From the NCBI RefSeq assembly GCF_004167665.1, contig NZ_SEWE01000021.1:1-64000 (forward strand): a stretch of 64,000 nucleotides of DNA, read 5' to 3'. Source of the DNA: Hymenobacter persicinus (GTDB lineage: Bacteria > Bacteroidota > Bacteroidia > Cytophagales > Hymenobacteraceae). Below, piece by piece: positions 7,816 to 17,446 of the stretch. Below the pieces are notes generated by a model. The model did not search any database and had not been told where the DNA came from. It was given only the letters and a program-made list of their open reading frames with translations. A program made the position numbers and the translations under genes. Every line of letters begins with the position of its first letter. The stretch's first letter is position 1.

Positions 7816-10800
7816 TTGTCCTGCTCCCGCTTCCTCTCGCTCCTGGTGCTGCTGCTGGTGCTGCTCAGCCCCGCCGACCTCGCGGCTCAACGTCGTAAAA
7901 AGTCGGTGGCCAAAAAGAAAACCACCCACGTCACCGCTGCCCGCCGCGCCAAAAGCCCGGCCCGGCGCCAGCCCAAGCTGAGTGCCGCCGCTCAGCGGGC
8001 AGCGCGGCGGCGCCAGGAAATTGCCGACTATCAGGAAGCCCAGGCCGCCAAACGCCGCGCCCAGGCCCGCGCCGCCGCCAGCCGGCCGGTTGCAGCCCCT
8101 ACCACTCCCGCCGAAGCTGCCGCAGTTCGGCCGGCCGCGGGCAAAGCCGTTGCCGCCAAAACCCGTGGCACCCTGCCCGTACCTTTCGCCGCTCAGGCCG
8201 CCGGCTCCCGCTGGGTTGATTCGGTGATGAGCACGCTCACGCCCGACCAGCGCGTGGCCCAGCTGTTTATGGTGGCCGCCTACTCTAACCGCCAGCGCAT
8301 CGACGAGGATTCGATTTCTACCTTGATTCAGCAGTACGGCATCGGCGGCATGGTCTTTTTCCAGGGCGGACCGGTGCGCCAGAGCAAGCTGCTCAACCGC
8401 TACCAGAGCCAGAGCAAAGTGCCGCTGCTGGTGGCCATGGATGCCGAGTGGGGCGTGGGCATGCGCCTCGACAGCGTGCAGCGCTTTCCCTACCAGATGA
8501 GCATGGGCGGGGTGCGCGACAACCAGCTCGTGTACGACATGGGCGAGGAGGTGGCCGCGCAGTTTAAGCGCCTGGGCATGCACGTCAACTTCGCCCCGGT
8601 GGTCGACGTGAACAACAACGCCGCCAACCCCGTCATCGGCTTCCGCAGCTGGGGTGAGAACCGCGAGAACGTGACCGAGAAAAGCTACCTCTACATGAAG
8701 GGCATGCAGGACCACGGCGTGCTGGCCGTGGCCAAGCACTTTCCCGGCCACGGCGACACCGACACCGACTCCCACCTGGCCCTGCCCCTGCTGCGCATCG
8801 ACCGGAAGCGGATTGACACGCTCGAGCTGTTTCCGTTCCGGGATTTGATGCGCCGCGGTCTGGGCGGCATGATGGTGGCCCACCTCAACATTCCGGCCCT
8901 CGACACCACGGGCATGCCCTCTACCCTCTCCAAGCCTATCGTGACGGGGCTGCTGAAGCAGAAATTCGGCTTCCAGGGCGTCATCTTCACCGACGCCATG
9001 AACATGAAGGGCGTCATCAGCAAGTACCCACCCGGCGACGCCGACGTGCGGGCGCTGCTGGCCGGCAACGACGTACTGGAATTTTCGAAAAACATTCCGC
9101 TGGCCATCCGCATGGTGCGCGCGGCCATCAACCAGGGCCAGATTTCGCAGGAGGAAATTGACCGCCGCTGCCGCAAGGTGCTGGCCCTGAAACAGTGGGC
9201 GGGCCTGAATAAATACCGGCCCATCGACCTGCGCAACCTCACCGCCGACCTGAACACGCCCCACGCCCAGGCCCTGAGCCACCGGCTGGCCGAACTGAGC
9301 GTGACGCTGCTGCGCAACCAGAAAAATCTGCTGCCCCTGCAGCGCCTCGACACGCTGCGCCTGGCCACGCTCACCATCGGCACCAAGGACACCACCGACT
9401 TCCAGCGCATGGTGGCCGACTACGCCCCGGCCGATAACTACTGGCTGTCGGCCACGGCCACGCTGGACGAGCTGGCCCGGATGCGCGAAACGCTGAAGCG
9501 CTACAACATGGTGCTGGTGGGCCTTAATAACCTGGGCCGCCTGCCCGCCACGGCCTTCGGCGTGACGCCCGAAACCAACCTGCTGCTGCGCGAAATAACC
9601 GGCCCCAAGCAGCGCGTGGTCGTCAGCGTGTTCGGCAACGCCTACGCCGTGGCGAAAGTGCGCGACCTGGACCGCGCCGACGCGGTGCTACTGGCCTACC
9701 AGGAAAGCAAGAACGTGCAGGAAGTGACGGCTGAAATTATCTTCGGCGGCCTCGGCGCCACCGGCCAGCTGCCCGTCACGGTCACCGACAAGTACGCCCG
9801 CGGCTACGGCCTGACCACCCGGGGCGGCCTGCGGCTGCGCTACGGCTTCCCCGAGGACGTGGAGATGAACGACAACCTCGAAGCCCGCGTCGACTCCATT
9901 ATGAACGGGGCACTGGCGGCCCGGGCTTTCCCCGGCGGCGAGGTGCTCATTGCCCGCCGCGGCACGGTGGTCTTGCGCAAAAGCTACGGCACCCACTCCT
10001 TCGCCGACGCGCCCGCCCAGGCCGGCCGGCCTAGCCGCCCGGTCCGCAACACCGACCTCTACGACCTGGCCTCCGTAACCAAAACCACCGCCGCGCTGCC
10101 CGCCCTGATGAAGCTCCAGGACGAGGGTAAGTTCAACCCCGACATGACCCTGGGCCAGCTGTTTCCCGAGTTCAAGGGCACCAACAAGCAGGACCTCAAG
10201 CTGCGCGACGTGCTCACCCACCAGGCCCGGCTGAAGGCCTGGATTCCGTTCTGGCGCGACTACACCAAGCCCCGGGGAATTTTCAACGCCCTGCTCGGCA
10301 AAAGCCCGGAAGCCCAGGCCGTGCCCACCAACCAGCCCCTGGAGCTGAGCCGCCGCTTTTTCCGCCCCGACTCCTCAGCCCGCTTCCCCCTGTCGGCCGG
10401 CCCGCGCCTGTGGGCCCGGAAGGATTTCCCGGCGCGCATCACCAAGGCCATTGCCGAGTCGCCGCTGAATGAGAAGCCCGGCTACGTGTACTCCGACCTG
10501 TCGTTTATTATGTATCCGCAGTTCGTTCAACGCGCCAGCGGCCAGCCCCTGGATCAGTTCGTAACCCGGGAAATCTACCGGCCGCTGGGCGCTACCACCC
10601 TGGGCTTCAACCCCACCCGCCGCTTCCCGCTCAGCCGCATTGCCCCCACCGAGTACGACTCGCTGTTCCGCCACGGCCAGCTCCACGGCACGGTTCACGA
10701 CGAGGGCGCGGCCCTGCTCGGCGGCCTTTCTGGCCACGCGGGCCTGTTCGGCAACGCCAACGACCTGGCCAAGCTCGTGCAGCTCTACGCCTGGAAAGGT

Positions 10801-11157
10801 CAGTACGGTGGCCAGCAGCTGCTCAAGGCCGAAACCCTGGCCGAGTACACCAAGTGCCAGTTCTGCCCCGACAACCGCCGCGCCCTGGGCTTCGACCGGC
10901 CCGCCACGAATCCGGCCGTCAACTCGGCGAAAAGTGCTTCCCCGCTCAGCTACGGGCACACCGGCTTCACCGGCACCTACTTCTGGGTCGACCCCAAGGA
11001 AGACCTGATCTGCATCGTGCTGACCAACCGCGTGAACCCCAGCCGGCGCAACAACAAGATTTCCGAGCTCAACGTGCGCACCGGCGTGCTGCAGGTGGCC
11101 CTGGAAAGCGTCCGACAACCCCACCGCCAGGCCGTCGAAACCAGCGTTGAGGAATAG
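7816..11157 (+). CDS. GH3 beta-N-acetylhexosaminidase fused to class C beta-lactamase-type serine hydrolase
   Basis: About 1113 residues. The TTG at 7816 is preferred because it opens on a signal peptide (SCSRFLSLLVLLLVLLSPADLAAQ), whereas the ATG at 7723 lies inside a terminator. A basic Ala/Lys/Arg-rich linker follows. The GH3 domain has the NagZ-like motif KHFPGHGDTDTDSH and the FTDAMNM segment with the predicted nucleophile Asp. The C-terminal third is a serine-hydrolase domain with SVTK (S-x-x-K), YSD in the Y-x-N position and HTG in place of KTG. This two-enzyme layout is known in Bacteroidota. A periplasmic role in cleaving muropeptide sugars and stem peptides is inferred. Confidence 0.92.
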   Translation: MSCSRFLSLLVLLLVLLSPADLAAQRRKKSVAKKKTTHVTAARRAKSPARRQPKLSAAAQRAARRRQEIADYQEAQAAKRRAQARAAASRPVAAPTTPAEAAAVRPAAGKAVAAKTRGTLPVPFAAQAAGSRWVDSVMSTLTPDQRVAQLFMVAAYSNRQRIDEDSISTLIQQYGIGGMVFFQGGPVRQSKLLNRYQSQSKVPLLVAMDAEWGVGMRLDSVQRFPYQMSMGGVRDNQLVYDMGEEVAAQFKRLGMHVNFAPVVDVNNNAANPVIGFRSWGENRENVTEKSYLYMKGMQDHGVLAVAKHFPGHGDTDTDSHLALPLLRIDRKRIDTLELFPFRDLMRRGLGGMMVAHLNIPALDTTGMPSTLSKPIVTGLLKQKFGFQGVIFTDAMNMKGVISKYPPGDADVRALLAGNDVLEFSKNIPLAIRMVRAAINQGQISQEEIDRRCRKVLALKQWAGLNKYRPIDLRNLTADLNTPHAQALSHRLAELSVTLLRNQKNLLPLQRLDTLRLATLTIGTKDTTDFQRMVADYAPADNYWLSATATLDELARMRETLKRYNMVLVGLNNLGRLPATAFGVTPETNLLLREITGPKQRVVVSVFGNAYAVAKVRDLDRADAVLLAYQESKNVQEVTAEIIFGGLGATGQLPVTVTDKYARGYGLTTRGGLRLRYGFPEDVEMNDNLEARVDSIMNGALAARAFPGGEVLIARRGTVVLRKSYGTHSFADAPAQAGRPSRPVRNTDLYDLASVTKTTAALPALMKLQDEGKFNPDMTLGQLFPEFKGTNKQDLKLRDVLTHQARLKAWIPFWRDYTKPRGIFNALLGKSPEAQAVPTNQPLELSRRFFRPDSSARFPLSAGPRLWARKDFPARITKAIAESPLNEKPGYVYSDLSFIMYPQFVQRASGQPLDQFVTREIYRPLGATTLGFNPTRRFPLSRIAPTEYDSLFRHGQLHGTVHDEGAALLGGLSGHAGLFGNANDLAKLVQLYAWKGQYGGQQLLKAETLAEYTKCQFCPDNRRALGFDRPATNPAVNSAKSASPLSYGHTGFTGTYFWVDPKEDLICIVLTNRVNPSRRNNKISELNVRTGVLQVALESVRQPHRQAVETSVEE

Positions 11158-11169
11158 CAATACAGTCAA

Positions 11170-11202
11170 GCCGTCCCGGAGCATTTCGGGGCGGCTTTTT
11201 TC
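11170..11202 (+). terminator. Intrinsic terminator
   Basis: A 9-bp stem with one G-T pair (11170-11178 with 11187-11195), then TTTTTT. It follows the GH3 fusion gene. Confidence 0.85.
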
Positions 11203-11386
11203 ATTATCCCGGAGGCGGGCCAGTTTTACTTTACGCTGGTATCTGCTAGATTTCCAGCCCACTGCCGAGCTTGTCAACGCGCTAACCCGGAGAACCGTAG
11301 TAGCTTACGGTCCCGGCCGGCCTGGACCTGCCGCACGGCACATAGCTTATCCCAGTTGCCTGTCGGTCTTTTCTGCTTAGCCAACC

Positions 11387-11394
11387 TACCTTCT
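11387..11394 (+). promoter_or_regulatory. -7-like box (TACCTTCT) 6 bases before the start
   Basis: It resembles TAnnTTTG and lies six bases before the ATG at 11401. If used, it gives an almost leaderless mRNA. It belongs to the set described in the findings. Confidence 0.35.
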
Positions 11395-11400
11395 CTACCT

Positions 11401-13083
11401 ATGCCCAATTCTACTTCCTATTCCCTTTCCCTGGCTTTGCTCGGCCTGCTGCTGCCGGTGGCGGCCGGGGCGCAGTCTGCCACGGTGCTCAGCACCCTGC
11501 CCAGCCGCCACGCCAACAACGCCGTCCGCACCGCGCCGGTGACCATCACGTTTTCGCGGGCCGTACCGGCGGCGGCCGCCGCCAACATCAAGCTGTTTGG
11601 CAACCAGCAGCGAGGCCAGCGGGCCGTTGCGGTCAGCGGCGGGGGCACGGCCACCATCAGCCTGCAGCCGGCCCAGCCGTTTTCCCCGGGCGAGAAAGTG
11701 AGCGTAACCATTCCGGCATCGGTGGCTAGTCCGCCCCGGGTGTTCGGGTTTACAGCCGCCGCGGGCCCGGCCCTGGCCACGTTCGGTGCGCCCGTCACGC
11801 TGGGTCCGCCACCCGGCAACCAGCCCGCGGCCGTCGTGGCCGGCGACGTTGACAACGACGGCGACCTGGACCTGGTGGTGGGCGAATTTCAGGGCTCCCA
11901 GGCCCGGATCTGCCTCAACAACGGCGCGGGGCAGTTTACAGCCCAGCCCCTCACGGTGAGCATTGCCGCCTTTCCCCGCCGCATGTACCTGACCGACGTC
12001 ACCGGCGACGGCAACCTGGATTTGCTCGTCACGACGGCCAACGGCAGCGACGCCACGCTGGCGCTGGGCACGGGGCAGGGCACGTTTTCGGGCCGGCAAA
12101 ACCTGAGCAACAACTTTTTCCCGGAAGCCGCTACCGCCGACTTCAACGCCGACGGCATTCAGGACATCGTACTGGCTTCCAGCAACCTGCTGTTTTTACC
12201 GGGGGCGCCAGCGGGGCTCGGCTCAGGCCGGCCCAGCCCGCTGACCCTGACGGTCCGCGCTCTGGCGGCGGCCGACATGGATGAGGACGGGGACCAGGAC
12301 CTGCTCATCCTGACCGAAGACCGGCTGCACGTGTACCTCAACGACGGCACCGGGCAGTTCAGCGCCGGCAGCAGCACCGCAGTTAACATCTTCGCCCAAT
12401 CATTGGTGGTGGCTGACTTCAACAACGACGGCCACATGGACGCGGCCTGCTCCAGCGCCCTGACGGCCAACGTGAGCCTAGTGCTGGGTACGGGCACGGG
12501 GGGCCTGCAGCCCTTCCGCAACGTGGCCGCCCTGAGCCGCACCTACCACGTGGGCACTGGCGACCTGGACGGGGACGGAGACCAGGACCTGCTGGTTACC
12601 AACGACCGGGGCATCACCCAGATTCTGCTCAACGACGGACAGGCCAACTTCGCCTCGGCCAATGCCGTGCTCATCGGCTTCGAATCGTTTACGATGGCCG
12701 CCGCCGCCGACCTCAATGGCGACAACGCCCTGGACGTGTACACGGGCCACCAGACTTCGAACCCCTCCATGCCCCACGGCATCGACGTGTTTTTCAACCA
12801 GCTACGGCCCCAGAGCCTGCGCGGTGGCCGCAGCTCGTTGCCCCTGGCCTTGTATCCCAACCCCGCCCACGACCAGGTAACGCTCCAACTGCCGCCCGCC
12901 AGCGGGGTCGTGACGGTGGAAGTGCTCAATGTGCTGGGCCAGGCGGTGGCCGCTCCCACCGTGGGGCGCCCGGCCGCTGATGGCACGCTGTCGGTAGCGT
13001 TGCAGAACCTGGCGCCCGGCGTGTACGCCGTGCGCGTGAGGGCCGGCGACGCCTCCACCACCCAGCGGCTCGTGGTGGAATAG
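11401..13083 (+). CDS. FG-GAP/VCBS repeat surface protein with T9SS type A sorting domain
   Basis: 560 residues. Signal peptide 1-20 (SLALLGLLLPVAAGAQS). An SbsA-type Ig-like domain follows (residues about 22-105, VTITFSRAVPAAAA). Next come five or more FG-GAP repeats with calcium-binding D-x-D-x-D-G loops such as DVDNDGDLDL, DVTGDGNLDL and DLDGDGDQDL, expected to fold as a beta-propeller. The last 80 residues are a type IX sorting domain (LYPNPAHDQVTLQL ... LAPGVYAVRV). It is therefore expected to be exported by the type IX system and attached to the cell surface or released. Ligand unknown. A similar protein lies at 61365-63188. Confidence 0.92.
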   Translation: MPNSTSYSLSLALLGLLLPVAAGAQSATVLSTLPSRHANNAVRTAPVTITFSRAVPAAAAANIKLFGNQQRGQRAVAVSGGGTATISLQPAQPFSPGEKVSVTIPASVASPPRVFGFTAAAGPALATFGAPVTLGPPPGNQPAAVVAGDVDNDGDLDLVVGEFQGSQARICLNNGAGQFTAQPLTVSIAAFPRRMYLTDVTGDGNLDLLVTTANGSDATLALGTGQGTFSGRQNLSNNFFPEAATADFNADGIQDIVLASSNLLFLPGAPAGLGSGRPSPLTLTVRALAAADMDEDGDQDLLILTEDRLHVYLNDGTGQFSAGSSTAVNIFAQSLVVADFNNDGHMDAACSSALTANVSLVLGTGTGGLQPFRNVAALSRTYHVGTGDLDGDGDQDLLVTNDRGITQILLNDGQANFASANAVLIGFESFTMAAAADLNGDNALDVYTGHQTSNPSMPHGIDVFFNQLRPQSLRGGRSSLPLALYPNPAHDQVTLQLPPASGVVTVEVLNVLGQAVAAPTVGRPAADGTLSVALQNLAPGVYAVRVRAGDASTTQRLVVE

Positions 13084-13112
13084 CGGCGCTTGTCAACTGA
13101 CTCTTTCTTTTG

Positions 13113-13144
13113 CCCCGGCCGGGTTACGGCCGGGGTATTTTTTT
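13113..13144 (+). terminator. Intrinsic terminator
   Basis: A 9-bp perfect stem (13113-13121 with 13127-13135), loop GGTTA, then TA and a T-run. Confidence 0.88.
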
Positions 13145-13208
13145 GGTGAACTCACTCCGATAACCGTAGATTACTTCCCAGCTCTGCCCACTGCCAACTT
13201 CCCCGCCC

Positions 13209-14858
13209 ATGTTAGGATTGATGATGAACGAGCCCCTGCGCATTGCCGGGCTTATCGAGCACGCCGCCAAGTGGCACGGCGACACCGAAATCGTGTCGCG
13301 CCTGACCGAGGGCGGAATTCACCGCTACACCTACCAGCAGGCGCACCAGCGGGCCAAACAGCTGGCCAACGCCCTGACGGCCCTGGGCGTGCAGAACGGG
13401 GACCGAATCGGGACGCTGGCCTGGAACAACCACCGCCATTTCGAGCTCTACTACGGCATTTCCGGCCTGGGCGCGGTGTGCCACACCATCAATCCGCGCC
13501 TGTTTGCCGAGCAGCTGGTTTACATCATCAACCACGCCGAAGACCGCCTCGTGTTCTTCGACCTGACCTTCCTGCCGCTGGTCGAAAAGCTGGCCCCGCT
13601 CTGCCCCAAGGTCGAAACCTGGGTGCTGCTCACCGACCGCGCCCACATGCCCGACCCCCAGGACGCCACCAGCCCCGCCCATCCCGACCTGCGCTGCTAC
13701 GAGGATTTGCTGGCCGCCCACAGCGCCGACTTCGAGTGGCCCACCTTCGACGAAGACACGGCTTCCTCGCTCTGCTACACCTCCGGCACCACCGACCAGC
13801 CCAAGGGCGTGCTGTACTCCCACCGCTCCACGCTGCTGCACAGCTACGCCGCCGGCCTCCCCGACTGCTTCAACTGCGCGGCCACCGACGTGATTCTGCC
13901 CGTGGTGCCCATGTTTCACGTCAACGCTTGGGGCATTCCGTACCTAGCCCCCATGATTGGCTGCAAGCTGGTGCTGCCCGGCCCCGGCCTCGACGCGGCC
14001 AGTTTGTTTGAGCTGTTTGAGAACGAGCGGGTGACCTTCAGCGCCGGCGTGCCCACCATCTGGTTTGGGCTGCTCACGTTTATGCGGGAGAAAAAAGCGC
14101 GCTTCAGCACCCTGCACAAGATGATTGTGGGCGGGGCCAGCTGCCCGCCGGCCCTGCTCCGGGCCTTCGACGAGGAGCTAGGCGTACAGATTCGTCACGC
14201 CTGGGGCATGAGCGAAACCTCCCCGCTGGGCACGGTCAACACGCTTAAGCCCAACCAGCTGCACCTGAGCCCCGACGAGCAGTTTGCCGTCGGCACCAAG
14301 CAGGGTCGCGCCATCTTCGGCATCGACCTGAAAATCGTGGACGGCGACGACCGGGAGCTGCCCCACGACGGCGTAGCCTTCGGCGACCTGCTCGTGCGCG
14401 GTCCGTTCGTGGCCGGGGCTTACTACAACTCCGACAACCGCAGCCAGTTCACCGCCGACGGCTGGTTCCGCACCGGCGACGTGGCCACGATTGACGCGGA
14501 AGGCTTCATGAACATCACTGACCGCTCGAAGGACGTTATCAAGTCGGGTGGGGAGTGGATTTCCAGCATCGACCTCGAAAACCTGGCCGTAGCCCACCCG
14601 GCCGTGGCCGAAGCGGCCGTTATCGGCGTGCCCCACCCCAAGTGGAGTGAGCGGCCCTTGCTGGTGGTGGTGCGCAAGCCGGACGCTGAAGTCAGCTCAG
14701 AAGAGCTGCTGGCCTTTTTCGAGGGTAAGGTGGCGCGCTGGTGGACGCCGGAAGCAGTGGAGTTCGTGGATCAGCTACCCCACACGGCCACCGGCAAGCT
14801 GCTCAAAACCAGGCTGCGCCAGGATTTCGCCGGCTACGAGTTTCCCGCTTCAACCTAG
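13209..14858 (+). CDS. Long-chain fatty acid-CoA ligase (AMP-binding)
   Basis: 549 residues, normal for the acyl-CoA synthetase family. The P-loop reads YTSGTTDQPKGVLYSH, the A5 region WGMSETSP, the A7 motif GWFRTGDVATID, the A8 region DRSKDVIKSGGEWIS, and the C-terminal catalytic Lys lies in HTATGKLLKTRLR. The enzyme activates a fatty acid with ATP and CoA. Chain length cannot be read from the sequence, though the length and the GGEWIS motif are typical of medium- to long-chain members. The stop codon overlaps that of the convergent gene at 14855 within a shared CTAG. Confidence 0.93.
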   Translation: MLGLMMNEPLRIAGLIEHAAKWHGDTEIVSRLTEGGIHRYTYQQAHQRAKQLANALTALGVQNGDRIGTLAWNNHRHFELYYGISGLGAVCHTINPRLFAEQLVYIINHAEDRLVFFDLTFLPLVEKLAPLCPKVETWVLLTDRAHMPDPQDATSPAHPDLRCYEDLLAAHSADFEWPTFDEDTASSLCYTSGTTDQPKGVLYSHRSTLLHSYAAGLPDCFNCAATDVILPVVPMFHVNAWGIPYLAPMIGCKLVLPGPGLDAASLFELFENERVTFSAGVPTIWFGLLTFMREKKARFSTLHKMIVGGASCPPALLRAFDEELGVQIRHAWGMSETSPLGTVNTLKPNQLHLSPDEQFAVGTKQGRAIFGIDLKIVDGDDRELPHDGVAFGDLLVRGPFVAGAYYNSDNRSQFTADGWFRTGDVATIDAEGFMNITDRSKDVIKSGGEWISSIDLENLAVAHPAVAEAAVIGVPHPKWSERPLLVVVRKPDAEVSSEELLAFFEGKVARWWTPEAVEFVDQLPHTATGKLLKTRLRQDFAGYEFPAST

Positions 14859-16036
14859 ATTTTCAGGAAAATGCGGCGGCGGTACAAGAGCCAGGCCACC
14901 AGCCCCCAGATGGCCGTGTAGGCCACGGCGTAGAACAGCGAGGCCAGCTCGGGCACGGCGAAGTGCGGGGCCACGAAGTGCTCGAAGAGGTAGGTTCGCA
15001 GCGCCAGGGGCTCCCCGGTGGCGGTGGTTTCCGCGACTTTGGTCTTGGACAGCAGCCGCTCCCCCAGCTCCGACAGCGCGTAAACGGTAATGGCGTTGGT
15101 ACCAAATACCAGCGGCAGCGTGAAACCCCGGCGCCAGCCCTGCACGTCGCAGAGCCAGTAGAGCGCACCCAGCGTGGCCGCGGCAATGCCACCGGTATAG
15201 AGCACGTAGGAGCTGGTCCAGAGCTGCTTGTTCAAGGGAAACCACCCGCTCCAGATCAGACCCAGTACAATCAGCCCAAAGCCGGCCACCAGCAGCCAGG
15301 CCACTTTCGTGGGCGCGTCCACGCTGGGGCGGCGCAGCCACTGGCCCGCCAGCAGCCCCAATACGCCCGTGCCGATGGCCGGCAGCGTGCCCAGCAAACT
15401 TTCCGGGTCCCAGCCGTCCCAGTCGATGAGCAGGTGGTGGCGGGTGAAGACGAGCCGGTCGAGCCAGGCGCCAAGGTTGTGCACCGGGTCCAGGTTGGCG
15501 GGCCCATAGCCGGGCACGGGTACCAGTTGGAGCAGTACGCTGTAGCCAATGAGCAGCGCCGCCAGCACCGCCAGCTGCCGGCGCCAGTCGGTTTTGAGAA
15601 ACAGCGCCGCGCAGGCCAACGACACGAGGCCGATGCGCTGCAGCACGCCCGGACTCCGGAAAGACGTGAAGTAAAAGCGCGGCACCAGGTCGATGAACAT
15701 ACCCAGCAGCAGCAGAATCAGGGTGCGCCGCAGGGCCTTGCGCAGGGCCGGGCCGTGCTGGGCCGGGTCGAGGCGGGCCCGGCCCAGGGCAAACGACAAC
15801 GACACTCCGACGATAAACAGAAAGCAGGGGAAGACCAGGTCGGCCAGGTGGAAGCCGTGCCAGTCGGCGTGGGTGAGCGGGGTGAAATAAGCGTAGGAGC
15901 CGGGAAAGTTGACCAGCATCATGGCCATCACCGTCAGCCCGCGAAACACGTCCAGGGACACGAGGCGCAGCGGCGGGGTGGCCGCGGCCGGCGCAGGGGC
16001 GGCCGCAAGGGCCGGAATCGGAGAAATAGAGTGCAC
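14855..16036 (-). CDS. HGSNAT/NagX-like membrane acyltransferase (DUF5009), copy 2
   Basis: 393 residues with about ten membrane segments. The N-terminal signature SLDVFRGLTVMAMMLVNFPG and the internal SSYVLYTGGIAAATLGALYW are typical of the heparan-alpha-glucosaminide N-acetyltransferase (NagX/DUF5009) family, which acts on or near amino sugars at the inner membrane. It lies 78 bases downstream of a paralogue with the same length and many identical blocks, so the pair is a tandem duplication. Both follow SusC-SusD on the same strand. The exact reaction in bacteria is not settled. Confidence 0.9.
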   Translation of the reverse strand: MHSISPIPALAAAPAPAAATPPLRLVSLDVFRGLTVMAMMLVNFPGSYAYFTPLTHADWHGFHLADLVFPCFLFIVGVSLSFALGRARLDPAQHGPALRKALRRTLILLLLGMFIDLVPRFYFTSFRSPGVLQRIGLVSLACAALFLKTDWRRQLAVLAALLIGYSVLLQLVPVPGYGPANLDPVHNLGAWLDRLVFTRHHLLIDWDGWDPESLLGTLPAIGTGVLGLLAGQWLRRPSVDAPTKVAWLLVAGFGLIVLGLIWSGWFPLNKQLWTSSYVLYTGGIAAATLGALYWLCDVQGWRRGFTLPLVFGTNAITVYALSELGERLLSKTKVAETTATGEPLALRTYLFEHFVAPHFAVPELASLFYAVAYTAIWGLVAWLLYRRRIFLKI

Positions 16037-16114
16037 GAAGAATCGGAAGGTAAGACTTGGGAAAAGATAGACGCAGGCAGCGAGGTTGGGTGGCGGGCAG
16101 TTGCTAGGCCGAAC

Positions 16115-17296
16115 TCAGACCTTGATGATGATGCGGCGGTTGTACATCACCCAGAGCACGCCCAGCCAGATCAGTACGCACGTCAGGGCCCCGGCCAGGG
16201 AGGCATTGCGCGGGTCGGTGAAGAGGGGCACGAACAGGGATTCGTAGAGCACCTGCTTCACGCTCACGGCCGCCTGCCCCCGGAACGGGACTTTCCAGCT
16301 GTTGAGGCCGCGGGCCACCAGCCCGGACAGGAAAAACACGGTAATGGCATTCACGCCGTAGACTAGAAATGGCTTGGTCCCGCGCCGCCAGCCCTGCACG
16401 TCGCAAAGCCAGTACAAAGCCGCCAGCGTGGCCGCGGCAATGCCGCCGGTGTAAAGCACGTAGGAGCTCGTCCACAGGCTTTTGTTGATGGGAAACCAGC
16501 TGTGCCACCCCAGCCCCAGCACGATGGCGGCGCCCCCGGCCAGCAGCAGCCACACTACTTTCGTGGCCGCGTCTACGCCCGCACGGCGCAGCCACTGGCC
16601 CGTCAGCAGCCCCAGTAGGCCGGTGCCAATGGCGGGCAGTGTGCCCAGCAGCCCTTCCGGGTCCCAGGTGCGGCTCTGCTTCCAGAGGTGATTTTCACCG
16701 AACACGAGCCGGTCGAGCCAGGCGCCGAAGTTGGTGGCAGGTTCCAGGTTGGCGGCCCCGAAACCGGGCACGGGCACCCCTTGCAGCAGCACGCTGTAGA
16801 GCACCAGCGCCCCGGCTAGCAGCCCGACCTGGGTGCGCCAGCCGGTTTTGACGAAGAGGACGGCGCAGGCCAGAAACACCCAAGAGATGCGCACCAGCAC
16901 GCCCGGAATCCGCACCGTACTCAGGTCCCACTGCAGGAAGATGGCCCCGAAAAAGCCGAGCCCGAACAGAATGGCCGAGCGGCGCAGCACCCGCAGCAGC
17001 AGGGCCCCATGCCGGGCCGGGTCGCGCCGGGCTGAGTCCAGAGCGTAGACGATGCTCACGCCGACGATGAACAGAAAGAAGGGGAAAATCAGGTCCGTGG
17101 GCGTGCAGCCATTCCACTCGGCGTGCTCCAGCGGCGGGTAGATGTGGCCCCAGTCGCCGGGGTTGTTGACCAGGATCATGGCCATGACGGTGAGCCCGCG
17201 GAACACGTCGAGCGACAACAGCCGGCCGGGCTGGGAGGCTTCCGCCAGCGGCAGAGCCCCGGTGGTTTCGACGGCGGCCTGGGTGGTAGTTTGCAT
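16115..17296 (-). CDS. HGSNAT/NagX-like membrane acyltransferase (DUF5009), copy 1
   Basis: 393 residues, paralogous to the following gene. It has the signature SLDVFRGLTVMAMILVNNPG, and the blocks TSSYVLYTGGIAAATLAALY and WLCDVQGWRRG are nearly identical between the two. Divergence is concentrated at the N-terminus and in the last third, so the copies may have different substrates. Gene order SusC, SusD, copy 1, copy 2 suggests that imported amino-sugar oligomers are the substrate, possibly acetylated or translocated at the inner membrane. That is inference from context. Confidence 0.9.
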   Translation of the reverse strand: MQTTTQAAVETTGALPLAEASQPGRLLSLDVFRGLTVMAMILVNNPGDWGHIYPPLEHAEWNGCTPTDLIFPFFLFIVGVSIVYALDSARRDPARHGALLLRVLRRSAILFGLGFFGAIFLQWDLSTVRIPGVLVRISWVFLACAVLFVKTGWRTQVGLLAGALVLYSVLLQGVPVPGFGAANLEPATNFGAWLDRLVFGENHLWKQSRTWDPEGLLGTLPAIGTGLLGLLTGQWLRRAGVDAATKVVWLLLAGGAAIVLGLGWHSWFPINKSLWTSSYVLYTGGIAAATLAALYWLCDVQGWRRGTKPFLVYGVNAITVFFLSGLVARGLNSWKVPFRGQAAVSVKQVLYESLFVPLFTDPRNASLAGALTCVLIWLGVLWVMYNRRIIIKV

Positions 17297-17446
17297 GAGG
17301 ACAGCAGCTGGGTTTGCCGCTCAGACGACGGCGGGTAGTGCAAAATAGCGTTTTTAGCCGCTTCCAACGCCAAGCGCCGCCGGCGGCCAGCCCGAAAGGG
17401 AGCGGCAACCGACGGCGCAGGACAAGCGAATCCGCTTTTCTCCCGG

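Noticed and set aside
14855..14858. Shared CTAG holding both stop codons of convergent genes as a regulatory site
   Set aside because: A real 4-base overlap, but such overlaps arise by chance in compact genomes and nothing else marks it.
14741..16366. Long plus-strand open frame
   Set aside because: Antisense to the NagX-like genes; no domain or signal, and composition typical of a shadow frame.
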